Assembly (NCBI RefSeq): GCF_026222555.1
Contig: NZ_CP098511.1
Location: 1,097,501-1,161,500 of the forward strand
Origin: Aquimarina sp. ERC-38
Lineage (GTDB): Bacteria; Bacteroidota; Bacteroidia; Flavobacteriales; Flavobacteriaceae
Direction of reading: 5' to 3'
Length of the DNA: 64,000 nt
Under the pieces are notes generated by a model. It saw only the letters and a program-made list of their open reading frames with translations. It did not search any database and had not been told where the DNA came from. Position 1 is the stretch's first letter. Each line of letters begins with the position of its first letter. Of the stretch, positions 1-9,295 are shown in pieces. A program made the position numbers and the translations under genes.

Positions 1-405
1 ATTCCTGATTCAAATATAGTTAATAAATTATTTAAAAAAGGGAAAAAACCCAGAAATTTAATGCGGTAATTCGATAAAAGGTGATTTTTATCGTTTTTTA
101 ACCTCTTTTAACAGTAGTTTAATAAGTGCAATAGTGATATTACATCAAGTTCTATTAATTTATCTTAAAAAAAGCGTTGATCGCTCGATGACAAGTCCTA
201 TAATTGGGTTGAAATTATCTTTAAAATTCAGTTAATTTCTAATTTGATGAAATTATCGAATGCTAAACTTAACGTAATGCCAGTTCCCTACCCTTTTTAT
301 ACATATATAGAATAAAATACCACCCCTAGAAAACCCAAAGGTGGTATGGTTTAAGTTTAATTGTGAAACTATTTTATAAACTATTATAGTTTATAAACTT
401 CGTTA
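1..405. other. Intergenic region, no gene seen
   Basis: This AT-rich stretch holds no credible coding sequence on either strand. Its right end contains the hairpin terminator of the lipoprotein gene that follows on the minus strand. The left part shows only A/T tracts; the neighbour to the left lies outside the window. Confidence 0.6.
317..347 (-). terminator. Rho-independent-type terminator of the lipoprotein gene
   Basis: Arms ATACCACC (317-324) and GGTGGTAT (340-347) form a perfect 8-bp stem. Read on the minus strand the stem is followed by TTTTATT. It lies about 60 bases past the stop of the lipoprotein gene at 406-1014. Confidence 0.7.
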
Positions 406-1014
406 TTATTCTACGGTAATATTAAAAGTAACCTCAATATCCGGTTCACCTCCTGCATTATCAGTATTTCCTCCGGCTACTCCTTCAGCGTTTTTATCTA
501 ATTCATGCAATAATATAATTTCTAACTCTGCATCACCTATTTGATCTGTAGTAGTAAGAGTAAAATCAATACCTACAGGGTTGTCTGATTCAAATTGCAT
601 TCCCTGAGAATTCTCAAAATCTGACTCTTTATCATCATACGTAATTGTAATTCCTAAATCATCTGTTAAATAAAAAAACTGATGTTCATCTGCTTCGGCT
701 TTAATTTCATCATTAACATCTTCTACCTCTTCTTCTGAAGCATTTAATAATTGTATCGTACCATTATAGGTAGTATTTACTTTTAAATCACCCTCTACAC
801 TTTTTACAGGAGCAATAGGTCCATTTTCACCATCCGGATCAAAAAAGTTAAGAGTGACCGTGTCACCTCCACCAGTTAAGGTTACTGTCATCGTGGTAAT
901 TACCTCTTCTTCATTTACTGGATCCGGATTATCACCTTCGTCATCATCAGAACAAGAGGTTATGAAAAAAGTGCCTGCCAGGAATAATGCTAAAAATTTA
1001 CGTGTGTTTGTCAT
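406..1014 (-). CDS. Acidic lipoprotein linked to a TonB receptor
   Basis: The 202-residue product begins with a lipoprotein signal ending in FITSC, so the mature protein starts at Cys21 followed by the acidic run SDDDEGDNPD. The mature part is rich in Thr, Asp and Glu and predicted to be beta-rich, with DEHQFFY near residue 110 and LLHELDK near residue 170. I know similar lipoproteins from other Bacteroidota but no assigned function. It starts 12 bases after the stop of the TonB receptor gene and ends at a clear terminator, so it is probably the last gene of that transcript. A role as surface or periplasmic metal-binding partner of the receptor is inference from position and the acidic/His content. 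Confidence 0.75.
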   Translation of the reverse strand: MTNTRKFLALFLAGTFFITSCSDDDEGDNPDPVNEEEVITTMTVTLTGGGDTVTLNFFDPDGENGPIAPVKSVEGDLKVNTTYNGTIQLLNASEEEVEDVNDEIKAEADEHQFFYLTDDLGITITYDDKESDFENSQGMQFESDNPVGIDFTLTTTDQIGDAELEIILLHELDKNAEGVAGGNTDNAGGEPDIEVTFNITVE

Positions 1015-1025
1015 GTCAATAATAT

Positions 1026-3425
1026 TTAATAATTAATTAATACTCGGATTGAAAAATTTCTACCTAAATCATCCGCAAAAAATCGCTGACGATTCAGGTA
1101 ATTTCTGTAGGTTATATCCATTAGATTACTAATTGCTAATCCTACTTGTAAAGAACTCTTGTTTTTTATGGGAAACTCCGTTGATATATCTAAGTTTAGT
1201 AAATGATATGCATCCGGAGGTGTATTAATTTCTAAAGTAAGTTCTTCCTGCGTATCCGGAAGAAATATGGTAAAATTGGGAGGAACTTCGTTTTGCCGAA
1301 AATGATATTGACTTTCTAAAGAAACTTTTAATCCTGACCAATTTGGTTTTGTAAAAGTGACTGAATTTATAGTATTAGGAGCAGGTATGTTAATTAAGGC
1401 TTGATCATCATCTCTTTCATATCCTTTAACTAAAGAGAAACGATGTGAAGTAGTCCAATTTGTATTCCAATTTAAATAACCCGTTGCATCAATACCATAG
1501 AATTGTGCATCTGTCTGTCTGTAATTCCATACTGGAAATTCACCTCTAATTGTAAAGTTAACACCAACGGGTTCTAAAATAATAAAATCATCTATTTGAT
1601 TTATAAAAGGAGCTATTTCCCATCCGAACTTTTCACCGTTTTTATGAAGTGAGACAGATAGTTTATTAGAGGTTTCCTGTACTATTCTTAAATCACCTAC
1701 TTCTATTCTGGATGAAGAATGATGCAATCCATCACTAAATAATTCCGAAGGATTGGGAGCTCTTTGTGCTAATGCATAATTGGCACGAAACTCGTATTTT
1801 TCTTTGAAATCATATCCAACTCCAATAGTGCCCGAAAAGCTATGATAATCAAAAATCGGATTGGCTAAGAGCTGAGATCCCGAAACATTATTATCTATTA
1901 TAATTTCTGAAAAATCCTCTTGGTAGTTTCTTTCTTCCCATCTTGAATTCTGATAAAACTTTTTAGCGTTTATATAATTATAGTCATAACGCATACCTGC
2001 TTCAAGGGAAGTATTTGAATTTATATCCAGTTCTCCGGTTATAAAAGCTCCTGCATCGTATTTATCGTAATCCGGAATTAAACGTCTTACTCCCGTTCCC
2101 GGGTCCGCAAAATTATCTTGATACCTTCCCATGAATCCAACGTTAAGCTCATAATTACTTTTTGAATCAAATTTAAAATCCGAAGTTATGGTATGTGTAG
2201 TCAGTTCTAGATCCAGACTTGGCTTTTTACTTAATTCTTCTGTTCTTCTAATATCAAATTCAAATCGTTGGTTATCCTGAAAATCATATTGAGTAGTCCA
2301 CTTCCCTAATTCTTCAAATCTTTTAAAGATGCGTAAACGGCCCAGGTGATGGGTAACATTTTGTTTTGGATTGCCAATATCATATGTAAAATCCCTTATA
2401 ACATCGGGTTGCATATTATTTATAGATTCCAGTAAAGATCTACGATTGCCTACATGAGAAGCTTCTAATACTCCTATTTCGTTTTCGAAATAGGAATAGT
2501 AAGCATCCCAACCATATGTAAATTTATTTACACCAAATGCAGCAGAAAGGCCTCTCTCAGATATCCCAGTATTAGTTAATACATATTCAGAAGCCTCAAA
2601 ATCCCCGAATCTTTTAACCGTTCCTTGTGCTTTTAAAAACCATCCTTCTTTGTATCCTTTTACTAATTGTGATGTTAGGGAACCTCCCCGCCCATTAGTA
2701 TGACCTGTTATCACCGTTTTACCAAAAATGGTATCTTTTGCAGGAACCTTACCAGGTTCCATAATCACAGTTCCTCCAATGGCGTCCCCGCCATACTTTA
2801 AAGCAGAAGCTCCTTTTACCACAGTTATTTTACCTGCTGTATTCACATCAACATTAGGAGCATGTTCATCTCCCCATTCCATATCCTGCATACGCACCCC
2901 ATTGTTTATAATAAGAACACGGCTACCGTACAATCCTTGTATAATAGGTTTTACAATGGTAGCACCTGTATTTAGTGAAGAAACCCCTGCTATTTCTTTT
3001 AAGGCATCACCCAGCGAAGCACTGCTGTAGTTTTCTAATACGTCCTGACTAAGGGTTTGCTCCTGAGCGGAAAGGGTTTTATCCAATGTTCTTTTAGAAA
3101 TAGTAACTTCTTGCAATTCATTTAGGTGATGTTCCAGGTAAAAGTTTTTAGTACTCTCCTTTTTCATATCTACCAGCACTACCTGCGAATTACACGCTTC
3201 GTGTTCGATAGTAAAAGCATAACTGGTAGGGCACAAACCCCGAATCGTAAAGACCCCGTTCTCATCTGTTTCTACCACTTGATCGTTAAAGCTTATTGTT
3301 GCGCCTTGTAGCGGTATCCCATCATGAAAATCAATCACATTGCCTGAAAGCGTCTGCTGACAATCCTGTGCCGTTATATGTGAAACACTTATAAATAGCA
3401 TAATTAATACTATATTTTTTATCAT
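1026..3425 (-). CDS. TonB-dependent receptor, putative zinc/metal uptake
   Basis: The 799-residue protein has a signal peptide (about residues 1-19), a carboxypeptidase-regulatory-like domain (about 20-105), a plug domain (about 120-230) and a 22-strand-type beta barrel ending in the aromatic-rich FSIRVLINY. The plug contains IIQGLYGSRVLIINNGVR followed by MEWGDEHAP, which resembles the plug of the zinc receptor ZnuD and its relatives. The preceding gene encodes a small Cys/His-rich exported protein and the following one a lipoprotein, and this context also points to metal uptake. No SusD-type partner is present, so glycan import is unlikely. The substrate (zinc, copper or another ion) cannot be decided from sequence; outer-membrane TonB-dependent import is secure. 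Confidence 0.85.
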   Translation of the reverse strand: MIKNIVLIMLFISVSHITAQDCQQTLSGNVIDFHDGIPLQGATISFNDQVVETDENGVFTIRGLCPTSYAFTIEHEACNSQVVLVDMKKESTKNFYLEHHLNELQEVTISKRTLDKTLSAQEQTLSQDVLENYSSASLGDALKEIAGVSSLNTGATIVKPIIQGLYGSRVLIINNGVRMQDMEWGDEHAPNVDVNTAGKITVVKGASALKYGGDAIGGTVIMEPGKVPAKDTIFGKTVITGHTNGRGGSLTSQLVKGYKEGWFLKAQGTVKRFGDFEASEYVLTNTGISERGLSAAFGVNKFTYGWDAYYSYFENEIGVLEASHVGNRRSLLESINNMQPDVIRDFTYDIGNPKQNVTHHLGRLRIFKRFEELGKWTTQYDFQDNQRFEFDIRRTEELSKKPSLDLELTTHTITSDFKFDSKSNYELNVGFMGRYQDNFADPGTGVRRLIPDYDKYDAGAFITGELDINSNTSLEAGMRYDYNYINAKKFYQNSRWEERNYQEDFSEIIIDNNVSGSQLLANPIFDYHSFSGTIGVGYDFKEKYEFRANYALAQRAPNPSELFSDGLHHSSSRIEVGDLRIVQETSNKLSVSLHKNGEKFGWEIAPFINQIDDFIILEPVGVNFTIRGEFPVWNYRQTDAQFYGIDATGYLNWNTNWTTSHRFSLVKGYERDDDQALINIPAPNTINSVTFTKPNWSGLKVSLESQYHFRQNEVPPNFTIFLPDTQEELTLEINTPPDAYHLLNLDISTEFPIKNKSSLQVGLAISNLMDITYRNYLNRQRFFADDLGRNFSIRVLINY

Positions 3426-3465
3426 TATATCTTCAGAAGATTAAAGAGAGCCTATTTTAGAACGC

Positions 3466-3527
3466 TTTATAAATAGCGTTATACTACTGATGTATAGTAT
3501 GTTTTATAAAATAGAATGATTTATAAA
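3466..3527. promoter_or_regulatory. Cluster of TTTATAAA palindromes and small inverted repeats
   Basis: Between the small Cys/His gene and the TonB receptor gene the palindrome TTTATAAA occurs three times (3466-3473, 3503-3510, 3520-3527). The first lies inside a larger inverted repeat, AACGCT...AGCGTT (3461-3480). A further inverted repeat ATACTA...TAGTAT lies at 3481-3500. This could be an operator region for a metal-responsive regulator or just AT-rich spacer. Confidence 0.3.
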
Positions 3528-3567
3528 AGACTTAGGGAACACTAAAAGTTACCTTATTCTTTTACCA

Positions 3568-3864
3568 TTAAGAAAAAAGATAAGCAGGTGGTGCCTTATT
3601 AAGAAAAGAATGGGTTATAATACGATCTATGCTTATAGGAAAAAAGCCATAGACTACGTTGCTAACAAGCGGTATTCTATCTTGAGCTACATAAGCCGGT
3701 TGAGGTAAAACATAGTCATCAGGATGTATATCATTTGATGTTATACAGACTATACAATCAGAGCCACCATCAGCATCATGAGATAAAACATGCAAATCCA
3801 TTACCTGAATGAACCCGAAATAAATCAGGAAAATTATAGCTATTATGGATTTTATGCTTTTCAC
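3568..3864 (-). CDS. Small exported Cys/His protein preceding TonB receptor
   Basis: This 98-residue product starts at a GTG codon (minus strand, 3864); no in-frame ATG fits better. An N-terminal hydrophobic segment (about residues 6-22) is followed by DLHVLSHDADGG and CIVC, giving two His, two Asp and a CXXC within some 20 residues. A proline-rich KAPPAY sits at the C-terminus. Small proteins of this shape often precede copper or zinc TonB receptors in Bacteroidota. The function is unknown; binding a transition metal or signalling metal status are possibilities. It is the first gene of the presumed trio with the receptor and the lipoprotein. Confidence 0.65.
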   Translation of the reverse strand: MKSIKSIIAIIFLIYFGFIQVMDLHVLSHDADGGSDCIVCITSNDIHPDDYVLPQPAYVAQDRIPLVSNVVYGFFPISIDRIITHSFLNKAPPAYLFS

Positions 3865-3910
3865 GTGTCAAATAAACGAAAATAACTATGTTAATAATAT
3901 GTACACATTG

Positions 3911-4759
3911 TTAAATTATTACAAAGGACACCGTTTTAGACACTACTTCCCGTAAATTTTCAGGCAATTTGCTCTCCGTCCACGGATGTTGTGCTTCAAA
4001 AACATGATTTGAACCTTCAATTAATTCCAATTTGCTTTGTAAATTCCAGGAATGTAAAGCCTCTGCTTCTTTGTAATGTACCGTAGTGTCATCCGTTCCA
4101 TGAATAATGAGGTAAGGGATATTAAGTTTGTTTACTGCTTTTTTAATGGTTAACCTGTCTTCGTTTTCTTTAAAGTCTGTATAAAACTGATAATGATGGG
4201 GCATTTGTTGTTTAGTACGTGAATTTTCTACATAGACTACTCCTTTCTTTTTCCAATCTTCTAAGCCTTTTTTATCCGGAAAGCGAACGGCATAATCTGA
4301 TACTCCAGCCCAGGTAACCAACTTGGTAATTTTAGGTTCTTCCGAAGCTTTTATACAAGCAATACCGCCCCCTCTTGAGTGACCGATAAGCGCAATATGA
4401 TGTACATCAAGTTCATTATGATAAGGATTCTTTGTATCACTGATCCGGTCGATGATAGTTTGCAGGTCATCCAACTCCTTGCTGTAATTATTTTCGGCAA
4501 AGGCATCCAGGTCCGGGAAGTCTATAGGTTGAGATAAGGTACCGCCATTATGAGAAAAATTAAATTTTATAAAGAACATACCCTGTTCGGCAAAGGTAGT
4601 AGCCATTAAGTCCCAGGCACCCCAATCTTTAAAACCTTTATACCCATGACAGAAGATCACAATTGGTTTTTTCTTATTATTTTCCTGATAAAAAACGTCC
4701 GTAACAATACTTTTTTGATGTCTACCGGGGATTGCCTGATTCTTATGTATCTTTATCAT
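3911..4759 (-). CDS. Alpha/beta hydrolase (dienelactone-hydrolase-like)
   Basis: The 282-residue protein has no signal peptide and should be cytoplasmic. It shows the alpha/beta-hydrolase order: an oxyanion region FCHGYKGF near residue 35, the nucleophile elbow GHSRGGG near residue 125, an acid in IIHGTDDTTV near residue 220 and the catalytic His in EGSNHVF near residue 250. The substrate is unknown. It lies 19 bases downstream of the AddB-like gene on the same strand and is probably co-transcribed with it. Confidence 0.85.
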   Translation of the reverse strand: MIKIHKNQAIPGRHQKSIVTDVFYQENNKKKPIVIFCHGYKGFKDWGAWDLMATTFAEQGMFFIKFNFSHNGGTLSQPIDFPDLDAFAENNYSKELDDLQTIIDRISDTKNPYHNELDVHHIALIGHSRGGGIACIKASEEPKITKLVTWAGVSDYAVRFPDKKGLEDWKKKGVVYVENSRTKQQMPHHYQFYTDFKENEDRLTIKKAVNKLNIPYLIIHGTDDTTVHYKEAEALHSWNLQSKLELIEGSNHVFEAQHPWTESKLPENLREVVSKTVSFVII

Positions 4760-4778
4760 TATATTTTTAGTAATTAGT

Positions 4779-7511
4779 CTATACCGCCTTTTCTATAAAA
4801 GGTAGATTCGGATTAAATATTTCTTTTAGCAGCGTTTCAAGCACTTGATGAAATTCGGTCATACAATTTACATCCATATTTTCATATAGTTTTTTATCGC
4901 CTTCCATTTTATATTTTAATTGTAAAAACCCTTCTTTTAGATTTTTAAAAGAAACGATACTTCCGTAGATATCTTTTTCTTTGTTTCCAGGTTGGTTTTT
5001 ATACAAATAACCGTACATCAATACCTGGAAAGCTTTACTATACTTATAATCCGTAATCACTTCGGTTATAGTATTGATTTTGAGTTCTGATGCACTTACC
5101 CTTCCGGTTTTATAATCCAAAATTCGTAGGTTACCATCAATTTCGTCAATACGATCTACTTTTCCTCTTAATACTACTGGAAAGTCAAAAGCTTCGGACA
5201 TAAAGTTTACTTTTAAATTTTCTTCAACCCCTTTCACCTTTATAACTTCTGTTGCAGATACTTTTTTTTCTAATGCTATAAAGCGTTCTATGTAGCGTTT
5301 GGCAACTTCATAAATTAATAAGTTCTTTCCTTTTTTAATATGGATCGTACTGTATTCGCTTCGAAATTGTTGTGATACTTCATCTTCTATTTTTTTAAGG
5401 AAATCTTTATAATCACTAGCGGTTACACAATTACCCTTTAAAGGTTTATATAAATTCTCTAGTGTATTATGTACAATAGTTCCTAATGTATTTGCGGCCA
5501 CAGTCTCTTCTACAACATTCTCTTCTTTAATTCTTAAAACGTATTGGTAATAAAAATCAATAGGATTACGAATATAAGTAGTTAGTGCAGAAGGTGAAAT
5601 GCCGTGGGCTGCCCATTTTTTTAGCGAAGAAAGCACTGCTTCATTCTTAACAATCTCTAATCTGGGTTGAACTATCGAAGATATAGAAGCAATTCCTACT
5701 TTCTCTACCAGATGATGATTAGGCTGTTTGTCGATTATTAACTGACGAATAAAACGGCTTTTTTCTCCACCTCCCACTCCTTCATTCTCAGTATTATAAA
5801 TTAAATACACCTTTTTAGCTCTTTGAATCAAACGATAAAAATTATAAGAGAAAATAGCATCTCTATCTTTATAAGTAGGAAGTTGATACAGTTTACGAAG
5901 ATCATAAGGAATAAAAGAGGACTCCGTTTTTCCTGCTGGTATAATACCTTCATTCATAGAATTTATAATGACTGTGTCAAAATTAAGGCATCGGGTTTCT
6001 AACATTCCCATGATTTGTAAGCCTTGTAAAGGTTCTCCAATAAAATCAACCGATTGATTTTTTACTATTTCTCTGTAAAAATACAACAGGACTTTTAAAG
6101 ATTTAATTGCCTTGTACCTATCCTGAAAATCAAGAAGTTGGGTAAAAATAATATTGAAATGATACAGATAGGTATGCGTAGTGGCATCTTCTTCTTCAGA
6201 AAATTGATTTTTACAAAAATTAATAAACTTTAATATGTTTTCCAAAGCAATAGAGACCGTTTGATAAGGGGTAAATAATAATTTAAGGGTTTCATCTTCA
6301 GTACTTTTACTAATTGCCTCAATTTCTTTAAAAGTAATATAAAGTAAATTCTGATCTTTAATAAAGGTATTAAGAGCTGTAACTTCGGGTCGTATTAATT
6401 TTTGTAATAAGGTATGAGATATAAGTAGTAATACATCCTGATAATAAAAACCTTCTTGAGTAGAAGACAAATGTGCATTTAAAAGATTTGCAAAAAAGTA
6501 TTGAAAAGGAACATCTTTTACCGGCATCCCCATGGTAATATTTACCGTCCGGATGTTGCCTGGTATGGCATTAAGCACAGGTAATAATACAGACTCGTCT
6601 GCTAATACTACTGCTGTTTGTTCCTGATTTTCCTGAGGAATATCGGATAGAATTTTTTGTAAAACCTTAGCCTGACCCACTGCTTGAGAAGCTCCGATAA
6701 TTTCAATTTGTTTGGGTTCTGAAAATTGATTTTTAGGATGTATAGGATAATCTTTAAAATACTCCCATTCTTTTATATATTTTTTAAGAAAATGGGCTGC
6801 GCTATGGAAAGGGGTGTGTAATAAATAGGCATCGGTATCTAAAAAAACCTTTGCTCTACCTGTATGTATCAAATTGGTAATTATAAGTTCTTCTGCTTTA
6901 TTTAAGGCATTAAAACCTACAAACAGATGTGTTTTGTCTGTAATTGTACTATACTCCTTACTTGATTGAGCAGCGGTTCTATACATTAGCCCGGTATGCG
7001 CCATACCTTTGGAAAGTAGATGATTGGTAAAAGCATCGTAGAAAACGGCTATATTTTGCCAAAACTTTAGGTAATTTTCCATCAGTTCCGTTTTCTGATC
7101 TTGTATATACCAATGTTCTTGTTCTTTAATATCTGATAGATAAGAAAAAAAACGGTCTACGGGTAAACAGTGACTATCAACTTCAAAAAAATCTTTTAAA
7201 ACAATGGTAGCCCAGGAAATAAAGCTTTCGAAAGTTTCTTTAGTTTCATCTGGTAAGGTGATAAGATAAATTTTATAAAATTCAAATAACAACTGGATAT
7301 ATTCTATCGGTTGTAAATCTACCAGGGTTCCAATAAAGTCTTCAATTCCGTAAATTTCAGGAAGGATTAGAGTTGCTTCGGGATTTTGTTTTAATATTTC
7401 TTTCTTTAAAAAAATACCTGCCCGCTTATTAGGAACAATAAAAATACATTGATCCAGTGATATCTCTTTCTTATATACTTCTGTAACAACTTCTGCTAAA
7501 AAACTTTTCAT
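4779..7511 (-). CDS. AddB-like PD-(D/E)XK nuclease family protein
   Basis: The 910-residue protein is the nuclease/scaffold partner of an AddAB-type double-strand-break resection enzyme. The N-terminal half resembles an inactivated helicase, as in AddB. The C-terminal nuclease domain (about 640-900) is intact: GTIVHNTLE for the helical motif, GKVDRID, and ILDYKTG supplying the catalytic Asp and Lys. Unlike classical Bacillus AddB I see no Cys cluster that would hold a 4Fe-4S centre; the protein ends at NLPFIEKAV. The AddA-like helicase gene lies upstream on the same strand but an ompA-type gene separates the two. The nuclease assignment is firm, the AddB role is inferred from family and locus. 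Confidence 0.82.
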   Translation of the reverse strand: MKSFLAEVVTEVYKKEISLDQCIFIVPNKRAGIFLKKEILKQNPEATLILPEIYGIEDFIGTLVDLQPIEYIQLLFEFYKIYLITLPDETKETFESFISWATIVLKDFFEVDSHCLPVDRFFSYLSDIKEQEHWYIQDQKTELMENYLKFWQNIAVFYDAFTNHLLSKGMAHTGLMYRTAAQSSKEYSTITDKTHLFVGFNALNKAEELIITNLIHTGRAKVFLDTDAYLLHTPFHSAAHFLKKYIKEWEYFKDYPIHPKNQFSEPKQIEIIGASQAVGQAKVLQKILSDIPQENQEQTAVVLADESVLLPVLNAIPGNIRTVNITMGMPVKDVPFQYFFANLLNAHLSSTQEGFYYQDVLLLISHTLLQKLIRPEVTALNTFIKDQNLLYITFKEIEAISKSTEDETLKLLFTPYQTVSIALENILKFINFCKNQFSEEEDATTHTYLYHFNIIFTQLLDFQDRYKAIKSLKVLLYFYREIVKNQSVDFIGEPLQGLQIMGMLETRCLNFDTVIINSMNEGIIPAGKTESSFIPYDLRKLYQLPTYKDRDAIFSYNFYRLIQRAKKVYLIYNTENEGVGGGEKSRFIRQLIIDKQPNHHLVEKVGIASISSIVQPRLEIVKNEAVLSSLKKWAAHGISPSALTTYIRNPIDFYYQYVLRIKEENVVEETVAANTLGTIVHNTLENLYKPLKGNCVTASDYKDFLKKIEDEVSQQFRSEYSTIHIKKGKNLLIYEVAKRYIERFIALEKKVSATEVIKVKGVEENLKVNFMSEAFDFPVVLRGKVDRIDEIDGNLRILDYKTGRVSASELKINTITEVITDYKYSKAFQVLMYGYLYKNQPGNKEKDIYGSIVSFKNLKEGFLQLKYKMEGDKKLYENMDVNCMTEFHQVLETLLKEIFNPNLPFIEKAV

Positions 7512-7620
7512 AGGGTAGGAAAGAAAAGAGATTATTTATTGTACTGGTTCTAGTTTGTAATAGCGCTAGTATGTCAAAATTGAACCCAACTATTTTATTT
7601 ACTGCTATCTATCCTATCCT

Positions 7621-7681
7621 AAGTCTTTTCTAAAGGAAAGGACTTTTAGCTACCTTCCCTTTAGGAAGGGCTAGGGATGGG
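7621..7681 (-). repeat. Dispersed hairpin repeat, full copy
   Basis: The element contains AAAGGAAAGG, then ACTTTTAGCT, then CCTTCCCTTTAGGAAGGG and a tail TAGGGATGGG. Its reverse complement aligns over most of its length with 42942-43007. Shorter half copies occur at 19115-19146 and 41279-41309. Confidence 0.6.
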
Positions 7682-7831
7682 ATTAATTTATTTAAATAGA
7701 ATTATCTATACTATTTTAAACTAAAGCCATTGCATTCTACGTTATTAAAAATCAACTAAATATGTCTTAACAAACATACATCTTTTATATTGTTTACTAA
7801 ATCTTTAGTTGTACTTGTAAAATTACTTATT

Positions 7832-7864
7832 AAAAAAAGCGCCTCCAAAAGGAAGCGCTTTTTA
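7832..7864 (-). terminator. Terminator of the OmpA-family gene
   Basis: The stem AAGCGC...GCGCTT, continued through one mismatch and a 3-bp inner stem with an AAAA loop, is flanked by A and T runs. On the minus strand it ends in a T tract some 30 bases after the ompA-type stop codon. Confidence 0.8.
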
Positions 7865-7894
7865 TATCATCAAAAATTAGTTTAGTTCGAATTA

Positions 7895-9295
7895 TTATTC
7901 TTTTACTAAGTTAATTTCAACACGTCTGTTTTGTGCTCTACCTGCTCTTGTTTTATTTGTAGCGATAGGTCTTGCTTCTCCATATCCGATAGCAGATAAT
8001 CTAAACTGATCAACACCTTTATCAACTAACCAAGTTTTTACAGCATTTGCTCTGGCATCAGATAATTTTTGGTTCAGTTTATCACTACCTGAACTATCTG
8101 TATGACCTTCTACAGTAAATTTAGCAGTAGGATATTCATTTAAAATCGTTTGAATTTCAGTAAGCTTTTCAGTAGATTCTTTCTTAATGGTTGCTTTTCC
8201 TAAATCGAAAAGGATCTGAGCCGCATACTCGTTTAATTTGTTTTGTACTTCTTCAGTTACTTCAGGACAACCATTATTTGCCACAGTACCTGCTACGTCA
8301 GGACAGTTATCATCTTTATCTAATACACCGTCACCATCTTTATCCTGGTAAGGACATCCGTTATTTTCGGCAGGACCGAATTCGTTAGGACATTCATCAG
8401 CAGAATCCTTAATTCCATCTGCATCTGCATCAGGACATCCGTTAAGATTTGCTAAACCAGCTTCTGTAGGACATTCGTCTTGAGGATCAGGTACTCCGTC
8501 TCCATCCGTATCAGGACATCCGTTAAATTCAGCTAAACCTGCTTGATCAGGACAATCATCTTTTGCATCAGGAATACCATCAGAATCTGTATCAGGACAT
8601 CCGTTAAATTCTGCAAGACCTGGAGTTTCAGGACACTCATCATCCTTATCATATACTCCGTCACCATCCGTATCTTTACCTCCGAAAGCGAAAGTTAAAC
8701 CAGCTGTATGTTGAAAGTGGGTAGGAGGATAGCTATTATCAGGAGATTCATATTCTTCAAATACATATTTATAAGTAGAAGAAAGATCTAAAGCTAAGTT
8801 TTCAGAAAACCAAAATCTTATTCCTAAAGTTCCGTTACCTGTACCGATTCCAATTTCGTCAATCCAGGTATAACCACCACCAATTCCGATATGTGGGTCA
8901 AACCAGGTTTGCTTTAATAGTGGTTTAAGGCTAAATCCGATTTTACCATCTATAGAATAGTAAGATAAATCATCAACACTTACATCTACACCATCTATTT
9001 CTCCAAAATTTTCAATCTTGTTCACTGCTCCGGCTACCCCAAAGGTAAAGCCATCTCCAATATATCTGTCCACAGATAGTCTGGAAACCGAAGGAAGAAT
9101 ATTCCAGTGATCACTTACGTTAAAATACTCGTCGAAGATACCTCCCTGTGATGGAAGATCACCTCCGGTAGGATAAACATCAACGGCATTTACGCCTATC
9201 GACACCGCCCAAGGGTTGTTTTCATCTTGTGCGTTCGCCGTACCAAATCCCAGTACTAGTAACGAAGCAACTAAAAATCTGCTAAGATGTTTCAT
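7895..9295 (-). CDS. OmpA-family outer-membrane protein with TSP3 repeats
   Basis: The 466-residue protein has a signal peptide ending TANAQ (about residue 23), an N-terminal beta-barrel (about 25-205), about five thrombospondin type 3 calcium-binding repeats (DxDxDG...CP pattern, about 207-345) and a C-terminal OmpA domain (about 350-466). That domain contains VEGHTDSSG and NRRVEI, the usual peptidoglycan-binding region. It anchors the outer membrane to the cell wall and is typically abundant. A near-perfect promoter upstream and a strong terminator downstream make it a single-gene transcript, although it lies between the AddA- and AddB-like genes. Confidence 0.93.
   Translation of the reverse strand: MKHLSRFLVASLLVLGFGTANAQDENNPWAVSIGVNAVDVYPTGGDLPSQGGIFDEYFNVSDHWNILPSVSRLSVDRYIGDGFTFGVAGAVNKIENFGEIDGVDVSVDDLSYYSIDGKIGFSLKPLLKQTWFDPHIGIGGGYTWIDEIGIGTGNGTLGIRFWFSENLALDLSSTYKYVFEEYESPDNSYPPTHFQHTAGLTFAFGGKDTDGDGVYDKDDECPETPGLAEFNGCPDTDSDGIPDAKDDCPDQAGLAEFNGCPDTDGDGVPDPQDECPTEAGLANLNGCPDADADGIKDSADECPNEFGPAENNGCPYQDKDGDGVLDKDDNCPDVAGTVANNGCPEVTEEVQNKLNEYAAQILFDLGKATIKKESTEKLTEIQTILNEYPTAKFTVEGHTDSSGSDKLNQKLSDARANAVKTWLVDKGVDQFRLSAIGYGEARPIATNKTRAGRAQNRRVEINLVKE

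Larger units (their letters stand above)
7512..7894. other. Intergenic region with repeat and terminator
   Basis: No gene is visible here. The stretch holds one full copy of a dispersed hairpin repeat (7621-7681) and, at its right end, the terminator of the ompA-type gene. The upstream signals of the AddB-like gene should lie in 7512-7620, but no good promoter match was found. Confidence 0.6.
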
